DNA from: Zoogloea dura
GTDB lineage: Bacteria > Pseudomonadota > Gammaproteobacteria > Burkholderiales > Rhodocyclaceae
Assembly (NCBI RefSeq): GCF_012927165.1
Contig: NZ_JABBGA010000006.1
Location: forward strand, 1 to 64,000
Reading direction: 5' to 3'
DNA: 64,000 bases
The position numbers and the translations under genes are program-made. Below, in pieces: positions 54,332-63,204 of the stretch. Numbering within the stretch: the stretch's first letter is position 1; each line of letters begins with the position of its first letter. Under the pieces are notes generated by a model. That model saw only the letters and a program-made list of their open reading frames with translations. It did no database searches and was not told the origin of the DNA.

Positions 54332-55274
54332 GGATGTCGCCCTCCCGGGGCAGGCGGGTGTCGTGCTGGGTGGTGTAGGGCGGGCGTTCCATCGAGCGGA
54401 AGTGCATGCGCGCGAGGTATTCCCCGAAGACGCCGAGGGCGAACAGCTGCACCCCCGAGAAGATGGTGATGATCGAGGCCAGGAAGGTGAAGCCGGGCAC
54501 CGCGCTGCCGGAGATCAGGTAGCGCACCAGCACGTAGGCGAGGATCAGCAGGCCGAAGACCCCGAAGGTGATGCCCAGCACGCTGGCGATCTGCAGGGGC
54601 AGCACCGAGAAGCCGGTCATCATGTTGATGGCGTGGTTGATCAGCTTCCTCAGGGTGTAGCCGGAGTCGCCGACCGTGCGGTCGTCCTGGCGCACCGCGA
54701 CGGAAGCAAAGCGGGTACTGCCCCAGGTCAACAGCACGTCGAGGTTCACCGACGGGCTGCGGTAGTCGGCAAAAGCCTCGCGCAGGCGGGCCCGGAAGGC
54801 CCGGAAGGCGCTCACCTTGCTGGCCGATTCGACACCCATGGCACCCTGCAGGGCGAGTTTGGTGACGCGCGAGGCCATGTCCCGGAAGAAACCGTGGGTC
54901 TCCTTGGCCGGCGAGCCGTACACCACGTCGTGGCCTTCGGCCAGCCGGGCGAGCAGCTTGGGGATCTCCTCGGGGGGGTTCTGCAGGTCATCGTCGATGG
55001 TGACGATCACTTCGTGGCGGGCTGCCCGGATGCCGCACAGCAGCGCGTTGTGCTGGCCGTAGTTGCGCGCCAGCTTGATGCCGCGGACCTGCGGGTCGCG
55101 CCGCGCCAGGTCCTGGATCACCTCCCAGGTGTCGTCACCGCCGCAGTCCTCCACCAGGACGATCTCCAGCGGGCCGCCCAGGGGCTCGAGTGCGGCGATC
55201 AGGCGGGCGTGGAGTTCGGGCAGGGTGGCCCGGGAGCGGTAGCAGGGGATGACGACTGACAGACTGGGGGGCAC
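54324..55274 (-). CDS. Glycosyltransferase family 2, GtrB/ArnC/DPM1-like
   Basis: 316 residues from GTG at 55272-55274 (MPPSLSVVIPCYRSRATLPE). The GT2 domain has IVLVEDCGGDDTWEV, VTIDDDLQNPPEEIPKL (the DDD/DxD-type site, about 87-103) and GSPAKETHGFFRDMASR. Two C-terminal TM helices (about 228-250 and 262-285) are as in GtrB. The enzyme should transfer a sugar from its nucleotide form to undecaprenyl phosphate. The frame is open upstream to 55595, but the family start is at 55274. It is the first gene of the five-gene minus-strand operon and is divergent from dedA, with a 241-bp intergenic region. Confidence 0.9.
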   Translation of the reverse strand: MPPSLSVVIPCYRSRATLPELHARLIAALEPLGGPLEIVLVEDCGGDDTWEVIQDLARRDPQVRGIKLARNYGQHNALLCGIRAARHEVIVTIDDDLQNPPEEIPKLLARLAEGHDVVYGSPAKETHGFFRDMASRVTKLALQGAMGVESASKVSAFRAFRARLREAFADYRSPSVNLDVLLTWGSTRFASVAVRQDDRTVGDSGYTLRKLINHAINMMTGFSVLPLQIASVLGITFGVFGLLILAYVLVRYLISGSAVPGFTFLASIITIFSGVQLFALGVFGEYLARMHFRSMERPPYTTQHDTRLPREGDIHA

Positions 55275-55515
55275 GGAATACCTTTCGGGATCGTTGCGGG
55301 CAGGCTCCTGCGCATGCCCGCGCCTCTGCGGCCACGCGCCGCGGAGCCTGCAGTTTGCATAACCGGCATTAGTAACATGGAGCCCCGCGCAGGGGCAACG
55401 CGCATATGTCACGCTGCCGGGCATCCTTCCGCGCAGGAAGGTGTCGGTATGTTGCAGCGCACGGTCCGGGCTCGTCTCCGGTATCATGTCGCACCCACAT
55501 TTCTGCAGTGCGGCA

Positions 55516-56163
55516 ATGGAACTCATCACCGCTTTCATCGACATCATCCTGCACCTCGACGTGCACCTGGCGGCCCTGACCGCCGAGTATGGCACCTGGA
55601 TCTACGCCATCCTCTTCCTGATCATCTTCTGCGAGACAGGGCTGGTGGTGTTCCCCTTCCTGCCCGGTGACTCCCTGCTCTTCGTGGCCGGCGCCCTCGC
55701 CGCCACCGGCGGCATGGACATCGGCGTACTGTGCGCCGTGCTGCTGGCCGCCGCGGTGCTGGGCGACAACACAAACTACTGGATCGGCCACACCATCGGG
55801 CCCAAGGTCTTCCGCTGGGAAAACTCCCGGCTCTTCAACCGCTCGGCCTTCGACAAGACCCACGCCTACTTCGAGACCCACGGCGGCAAGACCATCATCA
55901 TTGCCCGCTTCTTGCCGCTGCTGCGCACCTTCGCGCCCTTCGTGGCCGGTGTGGCGCGCATGACCTACGCCCGCTTCGTGGCCCTCGACTTCCTCGGCGG
56001 CTGCATCTGGATCTTCTCCCTGACCTGGCTCGGCTACTACTTCGGCAACATCCCGGCGGTCAAGAAGAACCTCTCCATCGTCATCCTCGGCATCATTGCC
56101 ATTTCCCTGCTGCCCATCATCATCGGCTGGCTGAAGAGTCGGCGTGCCCCGGCGGCGGGCTGA
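55516..56163 (+). CDS. DedA family membrane protein (YqjA/YghB-like)
   Basis: 215 residues with several hydrophobic helices. Family motifs: EYGTWIYAILFLIIFCETGL, FPFLPGDSLLFVAGALAATG (E/F-x-P-G-D/E), DNTNYWIGHTIG, GGKTIIIARFLPLLRTFAPF (essential Arg in FxRFxPxxR) and GGCIWIFSLTWLGYYFG. DedA proteins are needed for membrane homeostasis and act as undecaprenyl-phosphate or phospholipid transporters/flippases. Being next to an undecaprenyl-sugar operon is suggestive, though the gene is divergently transcribed. ATG 55516 is preferred over an in-frame upstream ATG at 55441, because the extra 25 residues are not family-like. Confidence 0.9.
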   Translation: MELITAFIDIILHLDVHLAALTAEYGTWIYAILFLIIFCETGLVVFPFLPGDSLLFVAGALAATGGMDIGVLCAVLLAAAVLGDNTNYWIGHTIGPKVFRWENSRLFNRSAFDKTHAYFETHGGKTIIIARFLPLLRTFAPFVAGVARMTYARFVALDFLGGCIWIFSLTWLGYYFGNIPAVKKNLSIVILGIIAISLLPIIIGWLKSRRAPAAG

Positions 56164-56172
56164 TCGCGCACC

Positions 56173-56817
56173 ATGAAAAACATCGTCATCCTCATCTCCG
56201 GCCGTGGCAGCAACATGGAAGCCATCGTCCGGGCGCAGATCCCCGGCGCGCGCATCGCCGCGGTGATCTCCAACCGGCCCGACGCCGGCGGCCTGGCCTT
56301 TGCGGCCAGCCATGGCATCCCCACCCGGGTGGTGGACCACAAGGCCTACCCGAGCCGTGAAGCCTTCGATGCGGCCCTGGCCGACAGCATCGACGCGCTG
56401 GCTCCCGATCTGGTGGTGCTGGCCGGCTTCATGCGCGTGCTCACCGACGGCTTCGTCAACCGCTACAACGGCCGCCTGCTCAACATCCACCCCAGCCTGC
56501 TGCCGTCCTTTCCCGGGCTGCACACCCACCAGCGCGCGCTGGAGGCCGGCGTGAGGGTGCATGGCACCACCGTGCACTTCGTGACGCCGACCCTGGACTG
56601 CGGCCCCATCGTGATCCAGGCCGTGGTGCCGGTGCTGCCCGGTGACGACGAGGACGCCCTGGCCGCCCGCGTGCTGGTCCAGGAGCACCGCATCTATCCC
56701 CAGGCGGTGAGCTGGTTCGTTGCCGACCGCCTGTCCATCGACGCCGCAGGCCGGGTGGACGTCAGGGCCGAGAGCGCCGGCCCGACCGGCTGGACGGTGC
56801 CGCCCGTCGAAGCCTGA
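56173..56817 (+). CDS. purN: Phosphoribosylglycinamide formyltransferase (GAR transformylase)
   Basis: 214 residues, formyl-THF-dependent step of purine synthesis. The N-terminal NIVILISGRGSNMEAI phosphate-binding loop is intact. The catalytic Asn/His lie in LLNIHPSLLPSFPGLHTH and the catalytic Asp in HFVTPTLDCGPIVIQ. Only 9 bp separates it from dedA, so the two may be co-transcribed. A DUF3108-family gene starts 7 bp after its stop, an arrangement repeatedly seen in betaproteobacteria. Confidence 0.95.
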   Translation: MKNIVILISGRGSNMEAIVRAQIPGARIAAVISNRPDAGGLAFAASHGIPTRVVDHKAYPSREAFDAALADSIDALAPDLVVLAGFMRVLTDGFVNRYNGRLLNIHPSLLPSFPGLHTHQRALEAGVRVHGTTVHFVTPTLDCGPIVIQAVVPVLPGDDEDALAARVLVQEHRIYPQAVSWFVADRLSIDAAGRVDVRAESAGPTGWTVPPVEA

Positions 56818-56824
56818 CGTTCCG

Positions 56825-57922
56825 ATGGCCGTCGGTGCCCGCTACAACCGGACTCTTGCCTTCGCCATCGGCCTCTCCGCCGTGGTGCATGTGCTCGTCC
56901 TGTTCGGCCCCGCCTGGCAGGTGCCGACCGAGCAGGCCACCGTGCTGCCGCCGCTCGACGCCCGCCTGACGCCCCTGCCCAGGCCGACCCTCACCAACCC
57001 GGACGACAAGCGCCCGCTGCTCGGCGATGCGCCACCGCCACGCCCGCGTCCGCGGCCTCGCAAGCCGGCACCGCCGGCCGAGGCCGTCGCCAGCGCCGCG
57101 CCCTCGGCCACGCTGGCCCCCGAGCCCGACTCGGGCGGCGATGGCAAGGCGCCCGATGCGCCGCCGCAGGATGCCGGCGCTGAGCAGGCTGCGGCAAGCA
57201 GTGAAGGGCAGGGCGGCCGCGAAGGCACACCGGACAGCAAGCCCCCCGGCCCCGGACCGGCAGACCTGTGGGCTGCCTCCGGCAAGATCCAGTACAACGT
57301 GATCCGCGGCGAACAGAACTTCGTCATCGGCCGCACCACCCATGCGTGGAGCCACGACCGGGAGCACTACTCGATGGAGACCGTCATCGAAACCTCCGGG
57401 CTGATCGGCCTGCTCAAGCCCTTCCGCATGGTCCAGCGCAGCGAGGGGCGGATCGGCCCGCGTGGCCTGCAGCCCGAGAAGTTCACCGTCGAGCGGGACG
57501 GCAAGCTCAAGGAGCGCGCCGATTTCGACTGGTCCACCGCGCAGGTCGTGCTGGTGGCCGGCGAGCGCCGCCGGGAGTTCTCGCTGGCCGAGGGCGACCA
57601 GGATGTGCTGTCGCTGATGCATCACCTGTCCCTGCAGCCGGAAGGGCCGATGCGTGTCGAGCTGCTGGTGGTGACCGGCAAGAGCGCGGTGCGTTCGGTC
57701 ATCGAGAACCTCGGCATCGAGGAGATCGAGGTGCCCGCCGGCCGCGTTTCCGCCTACCATCTCGGCAGTTCGGGGCATCGCGGCGAGCTCAAGATCGACA
57801 TCTGGCTCGCCCGGGATTACGCCAACCTGCCGGTCCGCCTCAAGATCACCGACAAGAGCGGCGACGTGCTCGACCAGGTCGCCACCGGTGTGGACCTCGG
57901 CCAGCGCGCCGCGCCCAGATAA
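56825..57922 (+). CDS. DUF3108 domain-containing membrane-anchored protein
   Basis: 365 residues. One N-terminal membrane segment (about 9-27, LAFAIGLSAVVHVLVLFGPA) is followed by a TonB-like Pro/Ala-rich linker (about 45-150), then a periplasmic beta-rich DUF3108 domain (about 160-360): YNVIRGEQNFVIGRTTHAWS, LQPEKFTVERDGKLKERADF and DIWLARDYANLPVRLKITDK. The domain is widespread in betaproteobacteria, always near purN, and its function is unknown; the beta structure resembles lipoprotein- or lipid-binding folds. A strong terminator follows 16 bp after the stop. Confidence 0.82.
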   Translation: MAVGARYNRTLAFAIGLSAVVHVLVLFGPAWQVPTEQATVLPPLDARLTPLPRPTLTNPDDKRPLLGDAPPPRPRPRPRKPAPPAEAVASAAPSATLAPEPDSGGDGKAPDAPPQDAGAEQAAASSEGQGGREGTPDSKPPGPGPADLWAASGKIQYNVIRGEQNFVIGRTTHAWSHDREHYSMETVIETSGLIGLLKPFRMVQRSEGRIGPRGLQPEKFTVERDGKLKERADFDWSTAQVVLVAGERRREFSLAEGDQDVLSLMHHLSLQPEGPMRVELLVVTGKSAVRSVIENLGIEEIEVPAGRVSAYHLGSSGHRGELKIDIWLARDYANLPVRLKITDKSGDVLDQVATGVDLGQRAAPR

Positions 57923-57937
57923 AATTCATCGCTTCAT

Positions 57938-57967
57938 GCCGGCCGCCCAGGCGGCCGGCGGTTTTTT
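57938..57967 (+). terminator. Intrinsic terminator after the DUF3108 gene
   Basis: Stem GCCGGCCGC (57938-57946), loop CCAG, stem GCGGCCGGC (57951-57959), then G-GTTTTTT. A textbook rho-independent terminator. Confidence 0.9.
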
Positions 57968-57982
57968 CAGTATCGGAATTCC

Positions 57983-59242
57983 ATGACCATCACACCCGCC
58001 CAGATCCAGTCCGCCAGCCAGGCCCTCCGCTCCGTGCTGCGCTTCGATTACCCCGCCGACTCGGTGCTGTCCCGCTACTTCCGGGACATGCGCGAGATCG
58101 GCGCGCGGGACCGGGCCTTTGTTGCCGAAGCCGTATATGGCGTGCTGCGCCGCAAGCGCACCCTCGAGCGCCTGTGCGGGCCCGAGGCCTCCACCCGGCA
58201 GCTGATCCTGGCCTGGCTGGCGCGCATCGAAGGCACCACCCTGCGCCAGCTCGGCGAAGGCCTGCACGGGCGTGACACCGACTACTTCACCGAGATCAAG
58301 GGGCGTGAAGCCGGCGAGATGAGCCTGGCCGAAACCGCCGATCTGCCCGACTGGCTGGCCGAGCGCCTGCTCGCCACGATGACGCCCGAAGAGGTCATCG
58401 CCCTGGCCCAGAGCCTCAACCGGCCGGCGCCGCTGGACCTGCGCGTGAACACCCTCAAGCTCGATCGCGACGCCCTGGTGGCGCGCCTGCAGGCCGACGG
58501 CATCGCCTGTGCCCCGGGCCGTTTCTCGCCCGCCGCGGTGCGCCTCGAAGGCAAGCCGGCGCTGCAGAAGCACCCGCTCTTCCTGGACGGCAGCTTCGAA
58601 GTGCAGGATGAAGGCAGCCAGCTCCTCGGCTACCTGTTGCAACCCAAGCGCGGCGAGATGGTGGCCGACTTCTGCGCCGGCGCCGGCGGCAAGACCCTGC
58701 TGCTGGGTGCGCTGATGCGCAACAGCGGGCGCCTGTATGCCTTCGACGTGTCGGACAAGCGCCTGTCCAAGCTCAAGCCGCGGATGGCCCGCTCCGGCCT
58801 GTCCAACGTGCATCCGGTGGTGATCGCCAGCGAGAACGACCCGCGCGTCAAGCGCCTCGCCGGCAAGCTCGACCGGGTGCTGGTGGATGCGCCCTGCAGC
58901 GGCCTAGGTACCCTGCGCCGCAACCCCGACCTGAAGTGGCGCCAGAGCCCCGAGGCCCTGGCCGAGCTCACCGTCAAGCAGGCCGCCATCCTGGCCAGCG
59001 CCGCGCGCCTGGTGAAGCCGGGCGGCCGCCTGGTGTACGCCACCTGCAGCCTGCTGCCCGAGGAGAACGAAGCCATCGTCGCCGCCTTCCTGGCCGCCAA
59101 CGAGGGCTTCGCCCCGCTCAACGCCCAGGAGGTGCTCGCCAAGCAGGGCATCACCATCGAATGTGGCGAGCAGCTCCACCTCACCCCGCGCAGCCACGAC
59201 ACCGACGGCTTCTTCGCCGCAGTCCTCGAGCGCAAGGCCTGA
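57983..59242 (+). CDS. RsmB/NOP2 family rRNA cytosine-C5 methyltransferase
   Basis: 419 residues. A helical N-terminal part (about 1-140) is followed by the SAM-binding fold: ADFCAGAGGKTLLLGALM (motif I, about 231-248), a SDKRLSKLKPRM region, VDAPCSGLGTLRRNPDLKW (motif IV) and ATCSLLPEENE (motif VI with the second catalytic Cys). It methylates cytosine C5 in 16S rRNA or a related RNA. True RsmB normally has an N-terminal NusB-like domain and sits with fmt/def; here the neighbours are different, so an RsmB-like paralogue is the safer label. The final TGATG joins the next gene. Confidence 0.88.
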   Translation: MTITPAQIQSASQALRSVLRFDYPADSVLSRYFRDMREIGARDRAFVAEAVYGVLRRKRTLERLCGPEASTRQLILAWLARIEGTTLRQLGEGLHGRDTDYFTEIKGREAGEMSLAETADLPDWLAERLLATMTPEEVIALAQSLNRPAPLDLRVNTLKLDRDALVARLQADGIACAPGRFSPAAVRLEGKPALQKHPLFLDGSFEVQDEGSQLLGYLLQPKRGEMVADFCAGAGGKTLLLGALMRNSGRLYAFDVSDKRLSKLKPRMARSGLSNVHPVVIASENDPRVKRLAGKLDRVLVDAPCSGLGTLRRNPDLKWRQSPEALAELTVKQAAILASAARLVKPGGRLVYATCSLLPEENEAIVAAFLAANEGFAPLNAQEVLAKQGITIECGEQLHLTPRSHDTDGFFAAVLERKA

Positions 59243-59886
59243 TGACCGGCTGGCGCGGGACCGGCTGGCGCGGGCTGCTGGCCGGCCTGGCGCTGGGGAT
59301 GGCCGTACCGGCCGCGGCGCTGGCGCCGGAGCCCTCGCACCAGGTGGCGGCGCGCGGCACCATCGAGGTGGTCTTCTCGCCGTGGGCCGATGGCGAGGCC
59401 GCCTTGCTCAAGGCCATCGACGACGCGCGGGAACTCATCCTCGTGCAGGCCTATCTGTTCACCAGCAAACCCCTGGCCCGCGGGCTCGCGGCGGCCCATC
59501 GCCGCGGTGTGCGGGTTGAGGTGATCGTCGATGCGGACAGCAATCGCCAGGCAGCGCCCGGCGTGGTGCCCGAACTGCTGGCGGCCGGCATCCCGGTGTA
59601 TGCCGACAACCGGCACAAGATCGCCCACAACAAAGTCATGATCTTCGACCCGGCCTCGTCCCGCGCAGCGGTGGCCACCGGGTCTTACAACTTCACCCGC
59701 TCGGCCCGGGTGAGCAATGCGGAGAACCTGCTGATCCTGCGTGGCAACCCGCCGCTGGCGCGGGCCTACCAGGCCAACTGGCGGCGTCACCGGGCAGACG
59801 CCCGGCGCATCGCCAGGCTTGCCGATCTCCCCGGACAGAAGAGGAAAGAGGATGGAAGAAAACCAGATCGCGCACCTGCTCATTGA
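59242..59886 (+). CDS. Secreted phospholipase D-like nuclease (single HKD motif)
   Basis: 214 residues. A signal peptide (about 1-27, ending AALA) precedes a small PLD domain with one HKD motif, HNKVMIFD, and a downstream GSYNFTRSARVSNAENLL element, the layout of Nuc-type PLD nucleases that dimerise to form the active site. It would act in the periplasm or outside on nucleic acid or phospholipid. The start codon overlaps the stop of the methyltransferase gene (TGATG), and its 3' end runs 35 bp into the mechanosensitive channel gene. Confidence 0.85.
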   Translation: MTGWRGTGWRGLLAGLALGMAVPAAALAPEPSHQVAARGTIEVVFSPWADGEAALLKAIDDARELILVQAYLFTSKPLARGLAAAHRRGVRVEVIVDADSNRQAAPGVVPELLAAGIPVYADNRHKIAHNKVMIFDPASSRAAVATGSYNFTRSARVSNAENLLILRGNPPLARAYQANWRRHRADARRIARLADLPGQKRKEDGRKPDRAPAH

Positions 59887-61183
59887 TTTGTGGGACGACA
59901 TGCAGAAGCCCGACATCCTGTGGCAGGTCGGGGTGCTGGCCCTGTGCCTGCTGCTTGCCGGGCTGATCGCGCGGCAGATCCGGACGATCCTGCGGCGCCG
60001 CCGGGAGGCCAATCCGGAGTTGTTGCGTGGCGCTGGCGAGGAGGGCCTGCGCCGGGTCATCTTTCCGCTGTCGGCGCTCGCTCTGGTAGTGGTGGCCCGC
60101 GCCGCGCTGAACCAGTGGCACCACGTCAATCTGCTCAAGCTGGCGGTGCCGTTGCTGATGGCCATGGCGGCCATCCGCCTCACCGTGCATGCGCTCAAGC
60201 GGGCCTTCCCCAAGGCCGGCTGGCTGGCTTCCTTCGAGCGCTTCTTCGCCTTCGGCGCGTGGGCCGTGGTGGCCCTGCACATCGTTGGCGTGCTCCCCGC
60301 CGTGATCGACGGCCTGGAGCAGATCAGCTTCTCGGTGGGCAAGGCCAACCTCAACCTGTGGATGCTGCTGCAGGGCGTGCTGACCGTGATGCTCACCGTG
60401 CTGGTGGCCCTGTGGATCTCCGGCGTGCTGGAAGCCCGCCTGATGAACACCGAGGGCCTCGACGCCAACCTCAAGCTGGTCTTCGCGCGCCTCTCCAAAG
60501 CACTCCTGCTGGTGCTGGCGGTGTCGATCGGCCTGCCCCTGGTGGGCATCGACCTGACCGCCCTGTCGGTGTTCGGCGGGGCGCTGGGGGTCGGCCTTGG
60601 TCTGGGCATGCAGAAGATCGCCGCCAATTACGTGTCCGGTTTCATCCTGCTGCTCGACCGCTCGATCCGCATGGGCAACCTGATCTCGGTGGGCAACGAG
60701 CGTGGCATCGTCAGCCAGATCACCACCCGCTACACGGTGCTCAAGGGCATGAGCGGGATCGAATCCATCGTCCCCAACGAAACCCTGGTGGGGGCGGTGG
60801 TGCAGAACGAGACCTTCACCGACCCCAAGGTACGCATCGCCCTGCCGATCCAGGTGAGCTACGCCACCGATCTCGACAAGGCCATGAGCATCCTCGTCGA
60901 AGCCGCCCGCAAGCAGCCCCGCGTGATGGAGGACCCGGGCCCCGGCGCCTTCGTCGAGGCCTTTGCCGACAGCGGCATCAACCTGCAACTCGGCTTCTGG
61001 ATCCGCGACCCGACCGAAGGCACCCTCGGCATCCGCTCGGCGATCAACCTCGACATCTGGCGGCGTTTCAAGGAGGAGGGCATCGAGATCCCCTTCCCGC
61101 AACGTGAAGTGCGCATCCTCAACCCCGCTGCCGGGTTGCCGTTAGAAGGAACGGCGGGCGCTGTCGCCCTGTCACAACAGTAA
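59852..61183 (+). CDS. Mechanosensitive ion channel, MscS family
   Basis: 443 residues. Several N-terminal hydrophobic segments (about 25-45, 70-88, 97-117, 130-155, 172-195) precede the conserved MscS core (about 205-280). Pore-helix segment LSVFGGALGVGLGLGMQKIA carries the Ala/Gly packing pattern, followed by NYVSGFILLLDRSIRMGNLI and the beta domain (ISVGNERGIVSQITTRYTVL). It opens under membrane tension to release solutes. ATG 59852 follows GAGGAAAGAG. A sigma-70-like promoter for the next gene lies in the following gap. Confidence 0.9.
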   Translation: MEENQIAHLLIDLWDDMQKPDILWQVGVLALCLLLAGLIARQIRTILRRRREANPELLRGAGEEGLRRVIFPLSALALVVVARAALNQWHHVNLLKLAVPLLMAMAAIRLTVHALKRAFPKAGWLASFERFFAFGAWAVVALHIVGVLPAVIDGLEQISFSVGKANLNLWMLLQGVLTVMLTVLVALWISGVLEARLMNTEGLDANLKLVFARLSKALLLVLAVSIGLPLVGIDLTALSVFGGALGVGLGLGMQKIAANYVSGFILLLDRSIRMGNLISVGNERGIVSQITTRYTVLKGMSGIESIVPNETLVGAVVQNETFTDPKVRIALPIQVSYATDLDKAMSILVEAARKQPRVMEDPGPGAFVEAFADSGINLQLGFWIRDPTEGTLGIRSAINLDIWRRFKEEGIEIPFPQREVRILNPAAGLPLEGTAGAVALSQQ

Positions 61184-61226
61184 ACCGGACTAAAGTCGCA
61201 GGAGCGGCGCTTTCGTCCGGCTTTCC

Positions 61227-61255
61227 TTGGTTTGGGTCAAGGCCTCGACTAGAAT
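61227..61255 (+). promoter_or_regulatory. Sigma-70-type promoter for the desaturase gene
   Basis: TTGGTT (61227-61232), 17-bp spacer, TAGAAT (61250-61255); start codon 34 bp downstream. Spacing is ideal and each hexamer is close to consensus. Confidence 0.5.
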
Positions 61256-61288
61256 CCGCTCACCCATTCCTCAAGGACTCACGGCCTG

Positions 61289-62461
61289 ATGTTCTCCGGT
61301 TCAATCGATCTGCCCTGGTGGGGCTATGTTGTCGTCACCCTGGCGATGACCCACGTCACCATCGCCGCCGTCACCATCTTCCTGCACCGCCACCAGGCGC
61401 ACCGCTCCCTCGACCTGCACGCCCTGCCGGCGCTGTTCTTCCGCACCTGGCTGTGGCTCACCACCGGCATGGTCACCAAGGAGTGGGCGGCCATCCACCG
61501 CAAGCACCACGCCAAGTGCGAGACGCCCGACGATCCCCACAGCCCCCAGGTGTTTGGCATCAACAAGGTGTTGTGGACCGGCGTCTTCCTTTACGTCAAG
61601 GAAGCCCGTAACCGCGAAACCATCCAGCGCTACGGCCACGGCACGCCGGACGACTGGTTCGAGCGCAGCATCTTCTCCCGCTTCCCCAAGAGCGGCATCG
61701 TCATCATGCTGGCCGCCGACCTGGCCATGTTCGGCATCTGGCCGGGCGTGCTGATCTGGGGCGTGCAGATGATCTGGATCCCCTTCTGGGCGGCCGGTGT
61801 CATCAACGGCCTGGGGCATTTCTGGGGCTACCGCAACTACAACTGCGCCGACGCCTCCACCAATCTGGTGCCCTGGGGCATCCTGATCGGCGGCGAGGAG
61901 CTCCACAACAACCACCACTCCTTTGCCACCTCGGCCAAGCTGTCGGCCCGCTGGTACGAGTTCGACATCGGCTGGATGTACATCCGCCTGCTCGAGATGG
62001 CCGGCCTCGCCAAGGTCAAGAAGACCATCCCGACCCCCAAGTTCGGCATCGCCAAGGCCCGCGCCGACTTCGACACGCTGCAGGCCATCATCACCTGCCG
62101 CTACGATGTGATGACCCGCTACGTGCAGTCCCTCAAGGCCATCGCCAAGGACGAGTTCGAGGCCCTCAAGGCCCAGTCCGGCGGCAAGCTCAAGGCTGGT
62201 GAGCTGCGCCGCTGGCTGGCGGCCGACGAGAGCCAGCTGTGCGCCGAGGAAAAGACCCGCCTGGCCAGCCTGCTCAAGGAAAACACCCGCCTGCAGACCG
62301 TGGTGGCGATGCGTGACGAACTCACCGCCCTGTGGGCCCGCTCCACCGCCAGCCACGAGCAGCTGCTGCAGCAGCTCCAGGACTGGATCGCCCGCGCCGA
62401 GCAGAGCGGCATCCGCCAGCTCGAGGAGTTCTCCCTGCGCCTGCGCCGCTACGCGGTCTGA
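61289..62461 (+). CDS. Membrane acyl-CoA/acyl-lipid desaturase with helical C-terminal extension
   Basis: 390 residues. The three histidine clusters of di-iron membrane desaturases are present: HRHQAH (33-38), HRKHH (70-74) and HNNHH (206-210), with HFWGYRNYNCADASTNLVPW just before the third. It is a delta-9 (DesC/stearoyl-CoA type) desaturase that introduces a double bond into fatty acyl chains in the membrane. The last 115 residues (about 275-390) form a charged helical, probably coiled-coil tail that is not part of the catalytic core. Its promoter and terminator are visible, so it is a single-gene unit. Confidence 0.9.
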   Translation: MFSGSIDLPWWGYVVVTLAMTHVTIAAVTIFLHRHQAHRSLDLHALPALFFRTWLWLTTGMVTKEWAAIHRKHHAKCETPDDPHSPQVFGINKVLWTGVFLYVKEARNRETIQRYGHGTPDDWFERSIFSRFPKSGIVIMLAADLAMFGIWPGVLIWGVQMIWIPFWAAGVINGLGHFWGYRNYNCADASTNLVPWGILIGGEELHNNHHSFATSAKLSARWYEFDIGWMYIRLLEMAGLAKVKKTIPTPKFGIAKARADFDTLQAIITCRYDVMTRYVQSLKAIAKDEFEALKAQSGGKLKAGELRRWLAADESQLCAEEKTRLASLLKENTRLQTVVAMRDELTALWARSTASHEQLLQQLQDWIARAEQSGIRQLEEFSLRLRRYAV

Positions 62462-62489
62462 ACCACCGCGCAGCGCCTCCGCATCACCC

Positions 62490-62520
62490 GAACCCGCCGG
62501 CAACGGCGGGTTCGTCGTTT
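62490..62520 (+). terminator. Intrinsic terminator after the desaturase gene
   Basis: Stem GAACCCGCCG (62490-62499), loop GCAA, stem CGGCGGGTTC (62504-62513), then GTCGTTT. A 10-bp perfect stem with a GNRA-like loop and a short T tail. Confidence 0.75.
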
Positions 62521-62545
62521 CTGACCTGCCCTCAAGGCCGCCCCG

Positions 62546-63154
62546 ATGAGCAAGCTGATCCTCTTCAACAAACCCTACGGCGTGCTGTGCCAGTTCACCG
62601 GCGAGGCCGGTCGCGAAACCCTGGCCAATCACATCTCCCTGCCCGGGGTATACGCCGCCGGCCGCCTCGACACCGACAGCGAGGGCCTGCTGGTGCTCAC
62701 CGACGACGGCGCCCTGCAGGCGCGCATCGCCGATCCTCGCCACAAGCTGGCCAAGACCTACCTGGTGCAGGTGGAGGGCATCCCCGACGAAGCCGCCCTG
62801 GCCCGCCTGCGCGCCGGTGTGGATCTCGGCGACTTCACCACCCGTCCCTGCCAGGCCCGTCTCGCTGAAGAACCCGCCTGGCTGTGGCCGCGCAACCCGC
62901 CGATCCGTGAACGCAAGGCGATTCCCACCAGTTGGCTGGAGATCGTGCTCAAGGAGGGCAAGAACCGTCAGGTGCGGCGCATGACTGCGAAGGTCGGCTT
63001 CCCGACCTTGCGTCTGCTGCGGGTGCGTATCGGTGAGTGGACGCTTGAGGGGCTGGCGCCGGGGGAATGGCGGGAGGTGGCGGTGCCTGCTTTGCCGGGA
63101 CTGGCCCCGGAGCGGCCTTCTGCTGTGCCGCGGAAGAGGTTGCCGCGCCGTTGA
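62546..63154 (+). CDS. rluE: Pseudouridine synthase, RluE-type (RsuA family)
   Basis: 202 residues. It starts [20 protein letters not shown], followed by the catalytic Asp in [19 protein letters not shown] (about 35-53) and the KTYLVQVEG and [20 protein letters not shown] strands of the family. RluE modifies U2457 in 23S rRNA; the absence of an S4 domain and the length agree with RluE rather than RsuA/RluB. It is preceded by a good terminator and followed by the repeat region. The last 12 or so residues, PRKRLPRR, are basic and less conserved. Confidence 0.88.
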   Translation: MSKLILFNKPYGVLCQFTGEAGRETLANHISLPGVYAAGRLDTDSEGLLVLTDDGALQARIADPRHKLAKTYLVQVEGIPDEAALARLRAGVDLGDFTTRPCQARLAEEPAWLWPRNPPIRERKAIPTSWLEIVLKEGKNRQVRRMTAKVGFPTLRLLRVRIGEWTLEGLAPGEWREVAVPALPGLAPERPSAVPRKRLPRR

Positions 63155-63204
63155 TGTCGCGTGGGGCGATCGGTTGCGTCTGTCTGTCGGTGCCTTTGCT
63201 GGTT

